64,000 nt of DNA from Sphingomonas caeni (GTDB taxonomy: Bacteria; Pseudomonadota; Alphaproteobacteria; Sphingomonadales; Sphingomonadaceae), in contig NZ_JAPDOK010000010.1 in assembly GCF_026013415.1 (NCBI RefSeq), forward strand, positions 39,914 through 103,913, written 5' to 3'. Position 1 is the stretch's first letter. Each line of letters starts with the position of its first letter. The position numbers were made by a program, and so were the translations under genes. Under the pieces are notes generated by a model. It did no database searches. It had not been told where the DNA came from and saw only the letters and a program-made list of their open reading frames with translations. This document shows positions 8,743 through 17,622 of this stretch, in pieces.

Positions 8743-9102
8743 ATGACGGGCGACCGCCTCACCGCCACCCCCGCCGGCGTCACCCTCGGCCCGCTCGATC
8801 TCATCGCCGACGGCAGGGCGCGCAACTTCGTGCTCGAAATGCGCGCCGGCCGTTTCCACGGCTTCGTCGTCCGCCGCGGCGAGGCGGTCCATGGCTATGT
8901 CGATATCTGCGCGCACATGGCGCTCCCGCTCGCGCAGCAGCTCGACCAGTATCTCACGCCCGACGGCAGCCTGATCCAGTGCAGCTGGCACGGCGCGCTC
9001 TACCGGATCGAGGACGGCGAATGCGTGGGTGGCCCTTGCGCGGGCGCCCGTTTACAGGCTTGGCCGGTTGCTGTGCGCGACGGCATGATCGTGACAGCGT
9101 GA
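8743..9102 (+). CDS. Rieske (2Fe-2S) protein
   Basis: A 119-residue soluble ferredoxin-like protein with the Rieske cluster ligands C-x-H (ICAHMAL) and C-x2-H (QCSWHGALY), spaced as in dioxygenase-associated Rieske ferredoxins. The start ATG 8743 has GGAGG at 8734-8738, and that sequence belongs to the end of the preceding repeat. It sits between hmgA and isovaleryl-CoA dehydrogenase, so it may pass electrons to an oxygenase or reductase of amino-acid catabolism. No partner is identifiable here. Confidence 0.85.
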   Translation: MTGDRLTATPAGVTLGPLDLIADGRARNFVLEMRAGRFHGFVVRRGEAVHGYVDICAHMALPLAQQLDQYLTPDGSLIQCSWHGALYRIEDGECVGGPCAGARLQAWPVAVRDGMIVTA

Positions 9103-9113
9103 GAGGATAGACA

Positions 9114-10262
9114 ATGCAGACCCTGGATTTCGGCCTCGGCGAAACCGCCGACATGATCCGCGAGACCACCGCGCGCTTCGCCAAGGACAAGATCGAACCG
9201 CTCGCCGCCAAGATCGACGCCGACGACTGGTTCCCGGTCGAGCTCTGGCCGCAAATGGGCGAGCTGGGCCTGCACGGCATCACTGTCGAGGAAGACTATG
9301 GCGGGCTCGGGCTCGGCTATCTCGAGCATGTCATCGCGTGCGAGGAAGTCTCGCGCGCCTCGGCCTCGATCGGCCTCAGCTACGGCGCGCATTCGAACCT
9401 CTGCGTCAACCAGATCCGCCGCTGGGCCAGCCCCGAGCAGAAGGCGAAATACCTCCCCAAGCTCGTCTCGGGCGAGCATGTCGGCAGCCTCGCAATGTCC
9501 GAATCGGGCGCGGGCAGCGACGTGGTCGGGATGAAGCTCCGCGCCGAGCACAAGGGCGACCGCTTCATCCTCAACGGCACGAAATTCTGGATCACTAACG
9601 CAGCTTATGCCGACACCCTCGTAGTTTATGCGAAGACCGGGGAGGGATCGCGCGGCATCACCACCTTCCTGATCGAAAAGGGCATGCCCGGCTTCAGCAT
9701 CGGCCAGAAGATCGACAAGATGGGTATGCGCGGCTCCCCCACCGCCGAACTGGTGTTCAACGATTGCGAGGTCCCCGAAGAGAATGTGATGGGCCCGCTC
9801 AACGGCGGCGTCGGCGTGCTGATGTCGGGCCTCGATTATGAACGCACCGTGCTCGCGGGCATCCAGCTCGGCATCATGCAGGCCTGTCTCGACGTCGTCC
9901 TGCCCTATATCCGCGACCGCAAGCAGTTCGGCCAGCCGATCGGCAGCTTCCAGCTGATGCAGGCCAAGGTGGCGGACATGTACGTCGCGCTCAATTCGGC
10001 GCGGGCGTACGTCTACACCGTCGCCAAGAATTGCGACGCGGGCAACACCACCCGCTTCGACGCGGCGGGCGCGATCCTGCTCGCCTCGGAGAATGCCGTG
10101 AAGGTCAGTCTAGAGGCAATCCAGGCGCTGGGCGGCGCGGGCTACACCAAGGACTGGCCGGTGGAACGCTTCGCCCGCGATGCCAAGCTGCTCGATATCG
10201 GCGCGGGGACCAACGAGATCCGCCGGATGCTGATCGGACGCGAGCTGATCGGGGCGGCCTAG
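9114..10262 (+). CDS. Isovaleryl-CoA dehydrogenase
   Basis: An FAD-dependent acyl-CoA dehydrogenase that oxidises isovaleryl-CoA to 3-methylcrotonyl-CoA in leucine breakdown. At 382 residues it has the normal length. Signatures include [32 protein letters not shown], and [20 protein letters not shown], whose Glu aligns with the catalytic base typical of isovaleryl-CoA dehydrogenases. The C-terminus [16 protein letters not shown] is also typical. The downstream carboxylase subunits at 14.9 and 18.7 kb act on its product, which supports the specific assignment (liuA/ivd type). Confidence 0.93.
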   Translation: MQTLDFGLGETADMIRETTARFAKDKIEPLAAKIDADDWFPVELWPQMGELGLHGITVEEDYGGLGLGYLEHVIACEEVSRASASIGLSYGAHSNLCVNQIRRWASPEQKAKYLPKLVSGEHVGSLAMSESGAGSDVVGMKLRAEHKGDRFILNGTKFWITNAAYADTLVVYAKTGEGSRGITTFLIEKGMPGFSIGQKIDKMGMRGSPTAELVFNDCEVPEENVMGPLNGGVGVLMSGLDYERTVLAGIQLGIMQACLDVVLPYIRDRKQFGQPIGSFQLMQAKVADMYVALNSARAYVYTVAKNCDAGNTTRFDAAGAILLASENAVKVSLEAIQALGGAGYTKDWPVERFARDAKLLDIGAGTNEIRRMLIGRELIGAA

Positions 10263-10331
10263 TTGCCGATTGTCGTTTGCGTCACATACGACTTTGCGTA
10301 AGCTCGACGTCAAAGAGACGGAGGGGGCATC

Positions 10332-11327
10332 ATGATCTTGCGGTGGATTGTCGGCGCGCTTGCGGGGCTCATGTTGCTCGTCTCACCGGCCTGGGCGCAG
10401 GTCACGGTCGACAAGGCCAGCGTCCATAGCGCGTCGGTCGCCGGCAATCTCGAAGGCAACAGTGCCGAGCGCGAGGTGTTCGTCATCCTCCCCGCGAGCT
10501 ATGCCAAGTCGCCGCGCCGCCGCTATCCGGTGCTCTATTTCCTCCATGGCTTCACCGCGACCGCGGCGGGCTACATGGACTATCTGAAATTCAGTGAGGC
10601 GATGACGGCCACGGGTGCCGAGATGATCATCGTCGTGCCGGACAGCTATACGCGCCACGGCGGCTCGATGTGGTCCAGCTCGCCGACGGTGGGCGATTTC
10701 GAGGGGTTCATCGCGCGCGACCTCGTCGCCTGGGTCGATGGCAAATACCGCACGCTCGCCAGGCGCGAATCCCGCGGTCTCGCCGGCCATTCGATGGGCG
10801 GCTACGGCACGCTCAGGATCGGGATGAAGCATCCGGAGGTCTTTTCGAGCCTCTATGCGATGAGCTCGTGCTGCCTCTCGCCGCGCACAGCGACCGCAGC
10901 GATGCTGAAGCCGCTCGAGTCGATGACCGTCGATCAGGCCGTCGCCGGCGATTTCCTCACGCGCGCCAATTTCGCGGTCGCAGCGGCATGGTCGCCGGCG
11001 CCCGACAAGCCGCCTTTCTTCGCGGATCTCGGCCTCGACAAGCAAGGCGCGCCGGACCCGCTGGTATTCGCCAAATGGGCCGCCAACGCGCCGCTGGTGA
11101 TGGTCCCGCAATATCTGCCCGGGCTCCGATCGATGACGGCGATCGCGCTCGACGTCGGCGACAAGGATTTCCTGCTTGGCGACAATCAGGCGATCCACGC
11201 CGAACTGACGCGCTTCGGTATCCCCCATGACTGGACGCTCTATGACGGGGACCACGGCAACCGCATCCCCGAACGCTTTCGCCAGTTCGTTCTGCCCTTT
11301 TTCGCAAAGCATCTGGTGGCGCGGTAG
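10332..11327 (+). CDS. Exported alpha/beta-hydrolase esterase (esterase D / YbbA-like)
   Basis: A 331-residue periplasmic or secreted esterase. A signal peptide covers residues 1-22 (cleavage near PAWAQ). The nucleophile elbow is GHSMGG, and VLYFLHGFTATAAGY carries the oxyanion-hole region. Asp and His candidates lie in DVGDKDFL and YDGDHGNRIP. Enzymes of this fold hydrolyse carbohydrate esters, S-formylglutathione or siderophore esters; which applies here is unknown. GGAGGGGG precedes ATG 10332. It interrupts the leucine genes and is not metabolically related to them. Confidence 0.85.
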   Translation: MILRWIVGALAGLMLLVSPAWAQVTVDKASVHSASVAGNLEGNSAEREVFVILPASYAKSPRRRYPVLYFLHGFTATAAGYMDYLKFSEAMTATGAEMIIVVPDSYTRHGGSMWSSSPTVGDFEGFIARDLVAWVDGKYRTLARRESRGLAGHSMGGYGTLRIGMKHPEVFSSLYAMSSCCLSPRTATAAMLKPLESMTVDQAVAGDFLTRANFAVAAAWSPAPDKPPFFADLGLDKQGAPDPLVFAKWAANAPLVMVPQYLPGLRSMTAIALDVGDKDFLLGDNQAIHAELTRFGIPHDWTLYDGDHGNRIPERFRQFVLPFFAKHLVAR

Positions 11328-11329
11328 CG

Positions 11330-11353
11330 TCTCCCTCTCCCCTCCGGGGAGAA
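11330..11353. repeat. Family-1 repeat, single terminal hairpin
   Basis: CTCCCTCTCCCCTCCGGGGAGAAGG-like hairpin in the 29-bp gap between the convergent esterase and SGNH hydrolase genes. It matches the end stems of the family-1 elements at 7171 and 12548 and may serve as a terminator for both genes. Confidence 0.55.
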
Positions 11354-11356
11354 GGA

Positions 11357-12526
11357 CTATTTGAACAACCGCAAGTCGATCGCTTCGCCCATCCGCGTGT
11401 GTCCGCGGCCATCGGGATGGAGATTGTCCCCACCCTGCAGCCCCGCCGCCAGCCGCTTGGGATGCCCCGGCTCGCCCATCACCTTGTCCATGTCGATCAC
11501 CCCGTCGAACGCGCCCGAGGTACGGATCCACTGGTTCACCGCCACTCGGATCGCCTCGCGCTCGGGCGCATAATATTGCGCACCCTCGAAGGGCAGGATC
11601 GTCATCCCGATCACCTTGATCCCCCGCTCATGCGCGCGGAGGATGATCTGGCGGTAGCCCGCGATCAGGTCCGCGGCGGTGATCACCGGGTTGGTCGCCC
11701 CGTTCTTCTCGCGCCCCGAATTGCCGATATCGTTGATCCCCTCGAGCAGGATGATGTACGTCACGCCCGGAACGCTCAGCACGTCGCGGTCGAACCGCGC
11801 CAGCGTGCTCGGCCCCCAGCCCGGCGCGAGCACCCTGTTGCCGCTGATCGCCTGGCTGATCACCACCTGCGGCATCCCCGCCTTGGCCATTCGCCGCGCC
11901 AGCACATCGGGCCAGCGGCACAGGATCTCCGCCTCGTTGGGGCAGCTCGGATTGTCGGTGATCGAATCGCCGACCGCGACCACCACCGGGCGCGCCTTTG
12001 CACCGAGCACGTCGATCCCGGCCAGCAGCGGCCGGTTGCCCATGCGCAACACCTGATCGACGGCCGGGGGGTGGTCGCCCTGCACATACAGGGTCGGATT
12101 GGCATTGTCGTCGTGGAGCGTGTTGAGCACGACCTTTTCGGGCAGATACAGCGACACCTCGACGATCCCGAACGCCGTGACGGGCAACGCGACCGGATCG
12201 CTCACCAGCGGCGCTCCGGCTCCGATCACCGCGCGCGCCGATCCGCCGAACGTCACCGCCACCCGCTTGCCGCCGAAGCTCACGAACGCGCGGCCGATCT
12301 TTACCGGGGCGGTGCCGTAATCATTCCCCAGCCGGATGCGGATCGCGCTCCCGCTCGCTGCGACGCGAACCGAGGAAGTCAGCGTAACATTCTCGACTGT
12401 CTGAGCATTCTCGACCGGCATCGGCCAGTTGCTCGACGTCCAGGCGCGCGTCCATTTGTCGCCGGAGGGTGCCGCGGCGACCAGCAACAGCGCCGCGGCG
12501 ATTGCGAAACCGCGTTTGAAATTCAT
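11357..12526 (-). CDS. Exported SGNH/GDSL-family hydrolase
   Basis: A 389-residue exported esterase or lipase-like enzyme. Signal peptide at residues 1-18 (FAIAAALLLVAAAPSG). The SGNH blocks are visible: VAVGDSITDN (Ser nucleophile), GNRV (Gly), LEGINDIGNSG (Asn), and the C-terminal GGDNLHPDGRGHTRMG (Asp-x-x-His). The N-terminal about 170 residues form an extra beta-rich domain, as in the larger GDSL enzymes acting on polysaccharide esters. A family-1 repeat lies between it and the M13 peptidase gene upstream. Confidence 0.88.
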   Translation of the reverse strand: MNFKRGFAIAAALLLVAAAPSGDKWTRAWTSSNWPMPVENAQTVENVTLTSSVRVAASGSAIRIRLGNDYGTAPVKIGRAFVSFGGKRVAVTFGGSARAVIGAGAPLVSDPVALPVTAFGIVEVSLYLPEKVVLNTLHDDNANPTLYVQGDHPPAVDQVLRMGNRPLLAGIDVLGAKARPVVVAVGDSITDNPSCPNEAEILCRWPDVLARRMAKAGMPQVVISQAISGNRVLAPGWGPSTLARFDRDVLSVPGVTYIILLEGINDIGNSGREKNGATNPVITAADLIAGYRQIILRAHERGIKVIGMTILPFEGAQYYAPEREAIRVAVNQWIRTSGAFDGVIDMDKVMGEPGHPKRLAAGLQGGDNLHPDGRGHTRMGEAIDLRLFK

Positions 12527-12547
12527 GTGATCCCCTCTCCGGCTTCA

Positions 12548-12695
12548 TCCTCCTTCTCCCCTTGTGGGAGAAGGAAGGGGCCCGCTGCCGAAGGCAGTGG
12601 GAAGGATGAGGGGGACGTACGCGCTCTCGCCCGACTCCCCCTCACCCTTCCGCCGACTTTGTCGGCTCCCTCCCTCTCCCACAAGGGGAGAAGGA
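12548..12695. repeat. Structured intergenic repeat, family 1, copy 2 (reverse orientation)
   Basis: About 148 bases between two minus-strand genes. Ends are CCTTCTCCCCTTGTGGGAGAAGG and CCCTCTCCCACAAGGGGAGAAGG. Inner hairpins GCTGCCGAAGGCAGT and GCCGACTTTGTCGGC occupy the positions of the inner stems in the 7171 copy, with changed but still complementary bases. Confidence 0.8.
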
Positions 12696-12701
12696 GTTAG
12701 A

Positions 12702-14774
12702 TCACCAAACGTGTACCCGCTTGTCGGGCGCCAGGTACAGCTTCTGCCCGGGCTGGACGTTGAACGCCGGATACCAGGCATCCAGATTGCGCACCGTCAT
12801 CGCCCGCCACCGCGCCGGGGCGTGCCCGTCGGTCGCCACCCGCGCGCGGAGTTGCTGCTCGCGCTGCTTGGACCGCCAGCTCTGCGCAAAGGCGAGGAAG
12901 AAGCGCTGGTCGCCGGTCAGCCCGCCAATCACCGGCGCTTCCTTGCCGCCCAGCGAAGCGTGATACGCCTCATAGGCCGCGGTCAGCCCCGCCACATCGG
13001 CGATATTCTCGCCCAGCACCTGCTTGCCGTTGAGGAACAGCCCCGGCAGCACCTCGTACGCGCTATATTGCGCCGCCAATGCCGCGCCCGCCGCCTCGAA
13101 ATGCGCGAGGTCCTCCTTGGTCCACCAGTTGCGCAGCTTGCCCGAGCTGTCGAAATCGGCGCCGAGATTGTCGAAGCTGTGGCTGATCTCGTGCCCGATG
13201 ATTGCGCCGACCGATCCGTAATTGGCGGCCGCATCGGCAGCCGGGTCGTAATAGGGCGCCTGCAGGATCGCCGCGGGGAAGTTGAGCGCGTTCTGCAGCG
13301 GCAGATTGACCGCGTTCACCGTCTGCGGGGTCATCCACCATTCCTTCTTGTCGACCGGCTTGCCGATCTTGCCGAGCTGGTGGCGATATTCGGCCTTCTC
13401 CGCGCGGCGCAGATTGCCCACCGGATCGTCGGCCTTCACCTCGAGCCCCGCATAGCTGCGCCATGTCTCGGGATAGCCGATTCCGACCTGCATCGTCGCG
13501 ATCTTCCGGCGCGCCTCTTCCTTGGTGGCGGGAGTCATCCAGGTCAGCGCTGCGACACGCGTGTCGAACGCGGCGAGGATGTTCTTCACCATCGCCTGGA
13601 TGTCGGTCTTGGACGAGGCTGGGAAATAGTCCTTCACGTAGAGCTGGCCCATCGCGTCGCCGAGCCAGGTGTTGACGCTGTTGATCGCGCGCGCATCGCG
13701 CGGGCGGGGCTTTTGCTGGCCGTTGAGCGTCGTGCTGAAGAAATCGAAATGCGCCTGGTCGATCGCCGCGGGCAACACTTCGGCCACCTCGTTGATCCGG
13801 TGGAAGGTCAGCCAGTCCTGCCAGCTCTGCAGCGATTCACTGCCCACCAGCTGCGCCGCACCGACCACCGCGCCCGGCTGCCAGACGATGAAGTCGTTCT
13901 GCCCGGCGAGCCCCGCCGAGGTCCAGAAGGCGTTCCAGTCGATCCCCGGAGCCTTTTTCGCGAAATCCTCCTTCTTCCAGCCATTGTTCGCCTTGTGCGC
14001 GTCCTGGCTGGTGAGGATATCGACATGGCTCGCGGCGATCTTGGTCTCGAGCGCGAGGATGCGGTCGGCGCGGCCCGCGGGATCGCTGATCCCGGCAAGC
14101 GTCAGCAGCTTGACGATATAATCCTTATACTGGCCCCGGATCGTGACCATCTCGGGCTTGCTCGACAGGTAATAGTCGCGGTCGGGCAGCCCCAGCCCGC
14201 CCTGGAGCATGTACGGCACCGTCGTATCGGGCGTGTCGAAGCCCTGGCTCACGAACAGGCCGAACAGATTCTCGGTCTCGAAATTGGTGGCATTGAGCGG
14301 ATCGACATCGGCGCGCAGGTTCGCGCCCAGCATCGCCGAAAGCGCACTCTTGTCCTTCAGCCCCGCGATCGCCGCGAGTTCCGCCTGCATCGGCGCCATG
14401 CCGCGCTTCTCGATCGCATTCACGTCGAGATAGCTGTTGTACCAGTCGGCGATCCGCCGCTCGTCGGTCCCCGGCGCGGCATTGGCCTTGAGCACGCCCT
14501 GGATGATCGCGACATTGTTGGCATCGGCCTTGAGCGACACGTCATATCCGGTGCCCACGCTCGAGCGGTCGGCGGGGATCTCTGCCTTGGCGCGCCAGGC
14601 GCCGCTCGCATATTCGTCGAAATCGTCTCCCGGCTTTACGTTCTTGTCGATGCCGGCAAGGTCCACGCCGATCCCTTTGCCGGCTTCGGCGCTGATGTTG
14701 GCGGTAGGGGTGCCCGCGGGGGTGCAGGCGGTGGTGGCGAGCAAAGCCGCCAGGAGGATGGTGCTGTGCTTCAC
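12702..14774 (-). CDS. M13 family zinc metallopeptidase (neprilysin/PepO-like), lipoprotein
   Basis: A 690-residue periplasmic oligopeptidase. The lipoprotein signal ends at Cys17 (LLATTAC). The zinc site HEISH occurs in AIIGHEISHSFDNLGADFD, the third ligand Glu in LGENIADVAGLTAAYEAY, and the C-terminal substrate-binding part includes FFLAFAQSWRSKQREQ and NLDAWYPAFNV. Order and length are standard for bacterial M13 enzymes, which cut short peptides. It is transcribed on the strand opposite the leucine genes that flank it. Confidence 0.94.
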   Translation of the reverse strand: MKHSTILLAALLATTACTPAGTPTANISAEAGKGIGVDLAGIDKNVKPGDDFDEYASGAWRAKAEIPADRSSVGTGYDVSLKADANNVAIIQGVLKANAAPGTDERRIADWYNSYLDVNAIEKRGMAPMQAELAAIAGLKDKSALSAMLGANLRADVDPLNATNFETENLFGLFVSQGFDTPDTTVPYMLQGGLGLPDRDYYLSSKPEMVTIRGQYKDYIVKLLTLAGISDPAGRADRILALETKIAASHVDILTSQDAHKANNGWKKEDFAKKAPGIDWNAFWTSAGLAGQNDFIVWQPGAVVGAAQLVGSESLQSWQDWLTFHRINEVAEVLPAAIDQAHFDFFSTTLNGQQKPRPRDARAINSVNTWLGDAMGQLYVKDYFPASSKTDIQAMVKNILAAFDTRVAALTWMTPATKEEARRKIATMQVGIGYPETWRSYAGLEVKADDPVGNLRRAEKAEYRHQLGKIGKPVDKKEWWMTPQTVNAVNLPLQNALNFPAAILQAPYYDPAADAAANYGSVGAIIGHEISHSFDNLGADFDSSGKLRNWWTKEDLAHFEAAGAALAAQYSAYEVLPGLFLNGKQVLGENIADVAGLTAAYEAYHASLGGKEAPVIGGLTGDQRFFLAFAQSWRSKQREQQLRARVATDGHAPARWRAMTVRNLDAWYPAFNVQPGQKLYLAPDKRVHVW

Positions 14775-14897
14775 AGGGCTCTCCGGATCAGGTGTATGGG
14801 CGAATTGCTACACTCGGGCAGATGCGCCGCCAATGCCTTCCCAACGCTCCGCGCACCAGTTAGTCACAAATTTGACGAGTTGAGAGGATGACCCAGC

Positions 14898-16499
14898 ATG
14901 AGCGCCCCGGTGCTCGACACCAAGATCAACGCCGAAGATCCCGGCTTCCGCGCAAACGCCGACCATAACCGCGCGCTGGCGGACCGCCTGCGGGCGGATG
15001 TGGCGCAAGCGGCGCTGGGTGGCTCCGAAAGCTCGCGCGAACGCCATATGGCGCGCGGCAAGCTACTCCCGCGCGAGCGCGTCGAGCGGCTGCTCGATCC
15101 CGGCGCGCCCTTCCTCGAAATCGGCCAGCTCGCCGCGTGCGACATGTACAAGCGCGAGGTTCCCGGCGCGGGGATGATCGCCGGCGTGGGCCGCGTCTCG
15201 GGCCGCACCGTGATGATCGTCTGCAACGACGCCACGGTGAAGGGCGGCACCTATTTCCCCATGACGGTCAAGAAGCATCTCCGCGCGCAGGAGATCGCCG
15301 AGGCCAACCGCCTGCCCTGCATCTACCTCGTCGACAGCGGCGGCGCCAACCTGCCCCACCAGGCCGAGGTCTTCCCCGACCGCGACCATTTCGGCCGCAT
15401 CTTCTTCAACCAGGCGAACATGTCCGCGCTCGGCATCCCCCAGATCGCCTGCGTGATGGGCAGTTGCACCGCGGGCGGCGCCTATGTCCCCGCGATGAGC
15501 GACGAGAGCGTGATCGTCCGCAACCAGGGCACGATCTTCCTCGCCGGCCCGCCCTTGGTGAAGGCCGCGACGGGCGAGGTGATCAGCGCCGAGGACCTGG
15601 GCGGCGGCGACTTGCACGGGCGCAAGTCGGGCGTGGTCGATCATGTCGCCGAGAATGACGAGCATGCGCTGACCATCGTCCGCGACATCGTCAGCCACCT
15701 CCCCGCCGACCGCACGCCCGACATCGCGCTGATCGAGCCCCGCGCGCCCAAATATCCCGCATCGGACCTGTACGGCATCCTGCCCGACGACGTCCGCGCG
15801 CCCTATGATGTCCGCGAGGTGATCGCGCGGCTGGTGGACGGTAGCGAATTCCACGAGTTCAAGGCGCTTTACGGTACCTCCCTGGTCTGCGGCTTCGCGC
15901 ATATCTGGGGCATTCCGGTCGGGATCATCGCCAATAACGGCGTGCTGTTCAGCGAAAGCGCGGTCAAGGGCGCCCACTTCATCGAACTCGCCTGCCAGCG
16001 CCGCATCCCGCTCCTGTTCCTCCAGAACATCTCCGGCTTCATGGTCGGTGGGAAATATGAGGCAGAAGGCATTGCAAAACATGGTGCAAAGCTCGTCACC
16101 GCCGTCGCGACAGCCACCGTCCCCAAGATCACCGTGCTGATCGGTGGCAGCTTCGGCGCGGGCAATTACGGCATGTGCGGCCGCGCCTATTCGCCGCGCT
16201 TCCTCTTCACCTGGCCCAATTCGCGGATCTCGGTGATGGGCGGCGAACAGGCCGCTTCGGTCCTAGCCACCGTCCACCGCGACGCCGAGAAATGGACCCC
16301 CGAGGAAGCCGAAGCCTTCAAGGCCCCGATCCGCCACCGCTACGACGACGAAGGCAACCCCTGGCACGCCACCGCCCGCCTGTGGGACGACGGCATCATC
16401 GACCCCGCCCAGACCCGCGACGTGCTCGGCCTCGCCTTCGCCGCCACCCTCAACGCCCCGATCCCCGAACGTCCGGCGTTCGGCGTGTTCCGGATGTGA
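14898..16499 (+). CDS. Methylcrotonyl-CoA carboxylase, carboxyltransferase (beta) subunit
   Basis: Transfers CO2 from carboxybiotin to 3-methylcrotonyl-CoA in leucine degradation, working with the biotin-carrying subunit at 18718. The 533 residues contain the crotonase-like carboxyltransferase halves. Markers include [31 protein letters not shown] and [22 protein letters not shown], the last being typical of MccB/LiuB as opposed to propionyl-CoA carboxylase. GAGAGG lies 10 bases before ATG 14898. In most relatives this gene directly follows isovaleryl-CoA dehydrogenase; here 4.6 kb of unrelated genes separate them. Confidence 0.94.
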   Translation: MSAPVLDTKINAEDPGFRANADHNRALADRLRADVAQAALGGSESSRERHMARGKLLPRERVERLLDPGAPFLEIGQLAACDMYKREVPGAGMIAGVGRVSGRTVMIVCNDATVKGGTYFPMTVKKHLRAQEIAEANRLPCIYLVDSGGANLPHQAEVFPDRDHFGRIFFNQANMSALGIPQIACVMGSCTAGGAYVPAMSDESVIVRNQGTIFLAGPPLVKAATGEVISAEDLGGGDLHGRKSGVVDHVAENDEHALTIVRDIVSHLPADRTPDIALIEPRAPKYPASDLYGILPDDVRAPYDVREVIARLVDGSEFHEFKALYGTSLVCGFAHIWGIPVGIIANNGVLFSESAVKGAHFIELACQRRIPLLFLQNISGFMVGGKYEAEGIAKHGAKLVTAVATATVPKITVLIGGSFGAGNYGMCGRAYSPRFLFTWPNSRISVMGGEQAASVLATVHRDAEKWTPEEAEAFKAPIRHRYDDEGNPWHATARLWDDGIIDPAQTRDVLGLAFAATLNAPIPERPAFGVFRM

Positions 16500-16513
16500 G
16501 CGAAGAATCGTCC

Positions 16514-16924
16514 CTATTCCTCCCCCAGCTCCGCTGGGGGAGGAGGACCGTCCGAAGGACGGTGGAGGGGCGCGCGCTCGCGCGCGGACTCGCTGACCAA
16601 TCGCACCACAGCCTCGAGATTGCGCAACACGTCAGCTGCCGGAATCCGCAAGGTGGTTACGCCGTTCGCAGCCAGCCAAGCGTCACGGCGCGCATCTCGT
16701 GCAGGTCGGTCGCCCCGTTCATGCGCTTCCCCATCAACCTCAACGCAGAGCTTGGCGGCATCGCAATAGAAGTCCAGCGAATAGGGGCCCGCCGGATGTT
16801 CGTGCCGCCAATGATGCCCCGTGCCGTTGCGGCGCAGCTTTTGCCAGAGCAGCACTTCCGGGAGCGTCATCTCACGCCGCCGCTTCTTGGCGCGCCGATA
16901 GGCCTTGCCGGTGCCTTTGATCAT
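16514..16924 (-). CDS. DUF559 (endonuclease-like) protein inside a structured repeat
   Basis: A 136-residue protein of the DUF559 family, related in fold to very-short-patch-repair and other restriction-like nucleases. Core signatures are RRREMTLPEVLLWQKLR, HEHPAGPYSLDFYC and LCVEVDGEAHERG, the last holding the probable Asp/Glu metal-binding residues. The final ~20 residues (rich in Pro and Gly, ending PPPPAELGEE) are translated from the left arm of a family-2 repeat, and the stop codon lies at that repeat's edge. The right arm begins immediately upstream of the start codon. So the gene fills the interior of the repeat. Biochemical function is unproven for the family. Confidence 0.85.
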   Translation of the reverse strand: MIKGTGKAYRRAKKRRREMTLPEVLLWQKLRRNGTGHHWRHEHPAGPYSLDFYCDAAKLCVEVDGEAHERGDRPARDARRDAWLAANGVTTLRIPAADVLRNLEAVVRLVSESARERAPLHRPSDGPPPPAELGEE

Positions 16925-17009
16925 GCGGCTCCCCTTCCGCGCCTGCGGCGCGGCCCCTCCACCATGCTTCGCATGGTCCCCCTCCCCGAGACAAGCTCGG
17001 GGAGGAATT
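16516..17009. mobile_element. Family-2 structured repeat carrying a DUF559 gene
   Basis: The left arm (16516-16585, starting ATTCCTCCCCCAGCTCCGCT) and right arm (about 16928-17009, ending GCTCGGGGAGGAATT) match the arms of the gene-free element at 8583-8742. Shared blocks include GGTGGAGGGGC on the left and GCGCCTGCGGCGCGGCCCC then TCCACCA on the right. Loops differ but pairing is kept. The interior is the DUF559 gene. I infer a larger, protein-coding member of the same repeat family; mobility is not shown. Confidence 0.6.
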
Positions 17010-17013
17010 GATC

Positions 17014-17622
17014 GTGAAAACCGATCCGCCCCCCTCCCTAGCCTCGCGGATCGTCCGCCGGCTCATCCTCTGGTACTACCGCACCCGCGGCTGGAAGGCC
17101 GTCGGCACGCCCCCTCCCGACCGCCGCTGCGTGATCATCGCCGCGCCGCACACCTCGAACTGGGACTTCGTCTATTTCCTCGGCCTCACCGACGCGCTCG
17201 GGATCAAGGCGCATTTCATGGGGAAGATGAGCCTGTTCCGCTGGCCGATGAAGCGCTTCATGCTCGATATGGGCGGGGTCCCCGTCGATCGCTCCGCCTC
17301 GCGCAACTATGTCGATGCGATGATCGCCGAATTCGCCCAGCGCGACGAATTCATGCTGGTGATCGCCCCAGAGGGCACCCGCAGCGCGGTCAGCCAGTGG
17401 CGCACCGGCTTCTACCACATTGCGATGGGCGCGGGGGTGCCGCTGGTTTGCGGGCTGATCGATTACGCGAAACGCACCGGCGGGCTCGGCCCGGCCTTCA
17501 TGCCGACCGGCGATTACGAGGCCGATATGGCGCAGGTGATCGACTATTACCGCACCGCCGTCCCCCGCCATCCCGAGCGCGCGATCACCGACTTCTCGGT
17601 CATCACGCGGAGCGCCAGATGA
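17014..17622 (+). CDS. Lysophospholipid acyltransferase family protein (PlsC-like)
   Basis: A 202-residue membrane-associated acyltransferase. The catalytic H-x4-D is seen in IIAAPHTSNWDFVYF, and a later acyl-acceptor motif in LVIAPEGTRSAV. These are the marks of 1-acylglycerol-3-phosphate acyltransferases and of acyltransferases modifying other lipids. GTG 17014 is preferred to TTG 17008 because GGAGG at 17001-17005 gives 8-base spacing; that site is part of the preceding repeat. It overlaps the DUF1295 gene by ATGA and begins a tight run of four coupled genes ending in mccA. Confidence 0.85.
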   Translation: MKTDPPPSLASRIVRRLILWYYRTRGWKAVGTPPPDRRCVIIAAPHTSNWDFVYFLGLTDALGIKAHFMGKMSLFRWPMKRFMLDMGGVPVDRSASRNYVDAMIAEFAQRDEFMLVIAPEGTRSAVSQWRTGFYHIAMGAGVPLVCGLIDYAKRTGGLGPAFMPTGDYEADMAQVIDYYRTAVPRHPERAITDFSVITRSAR

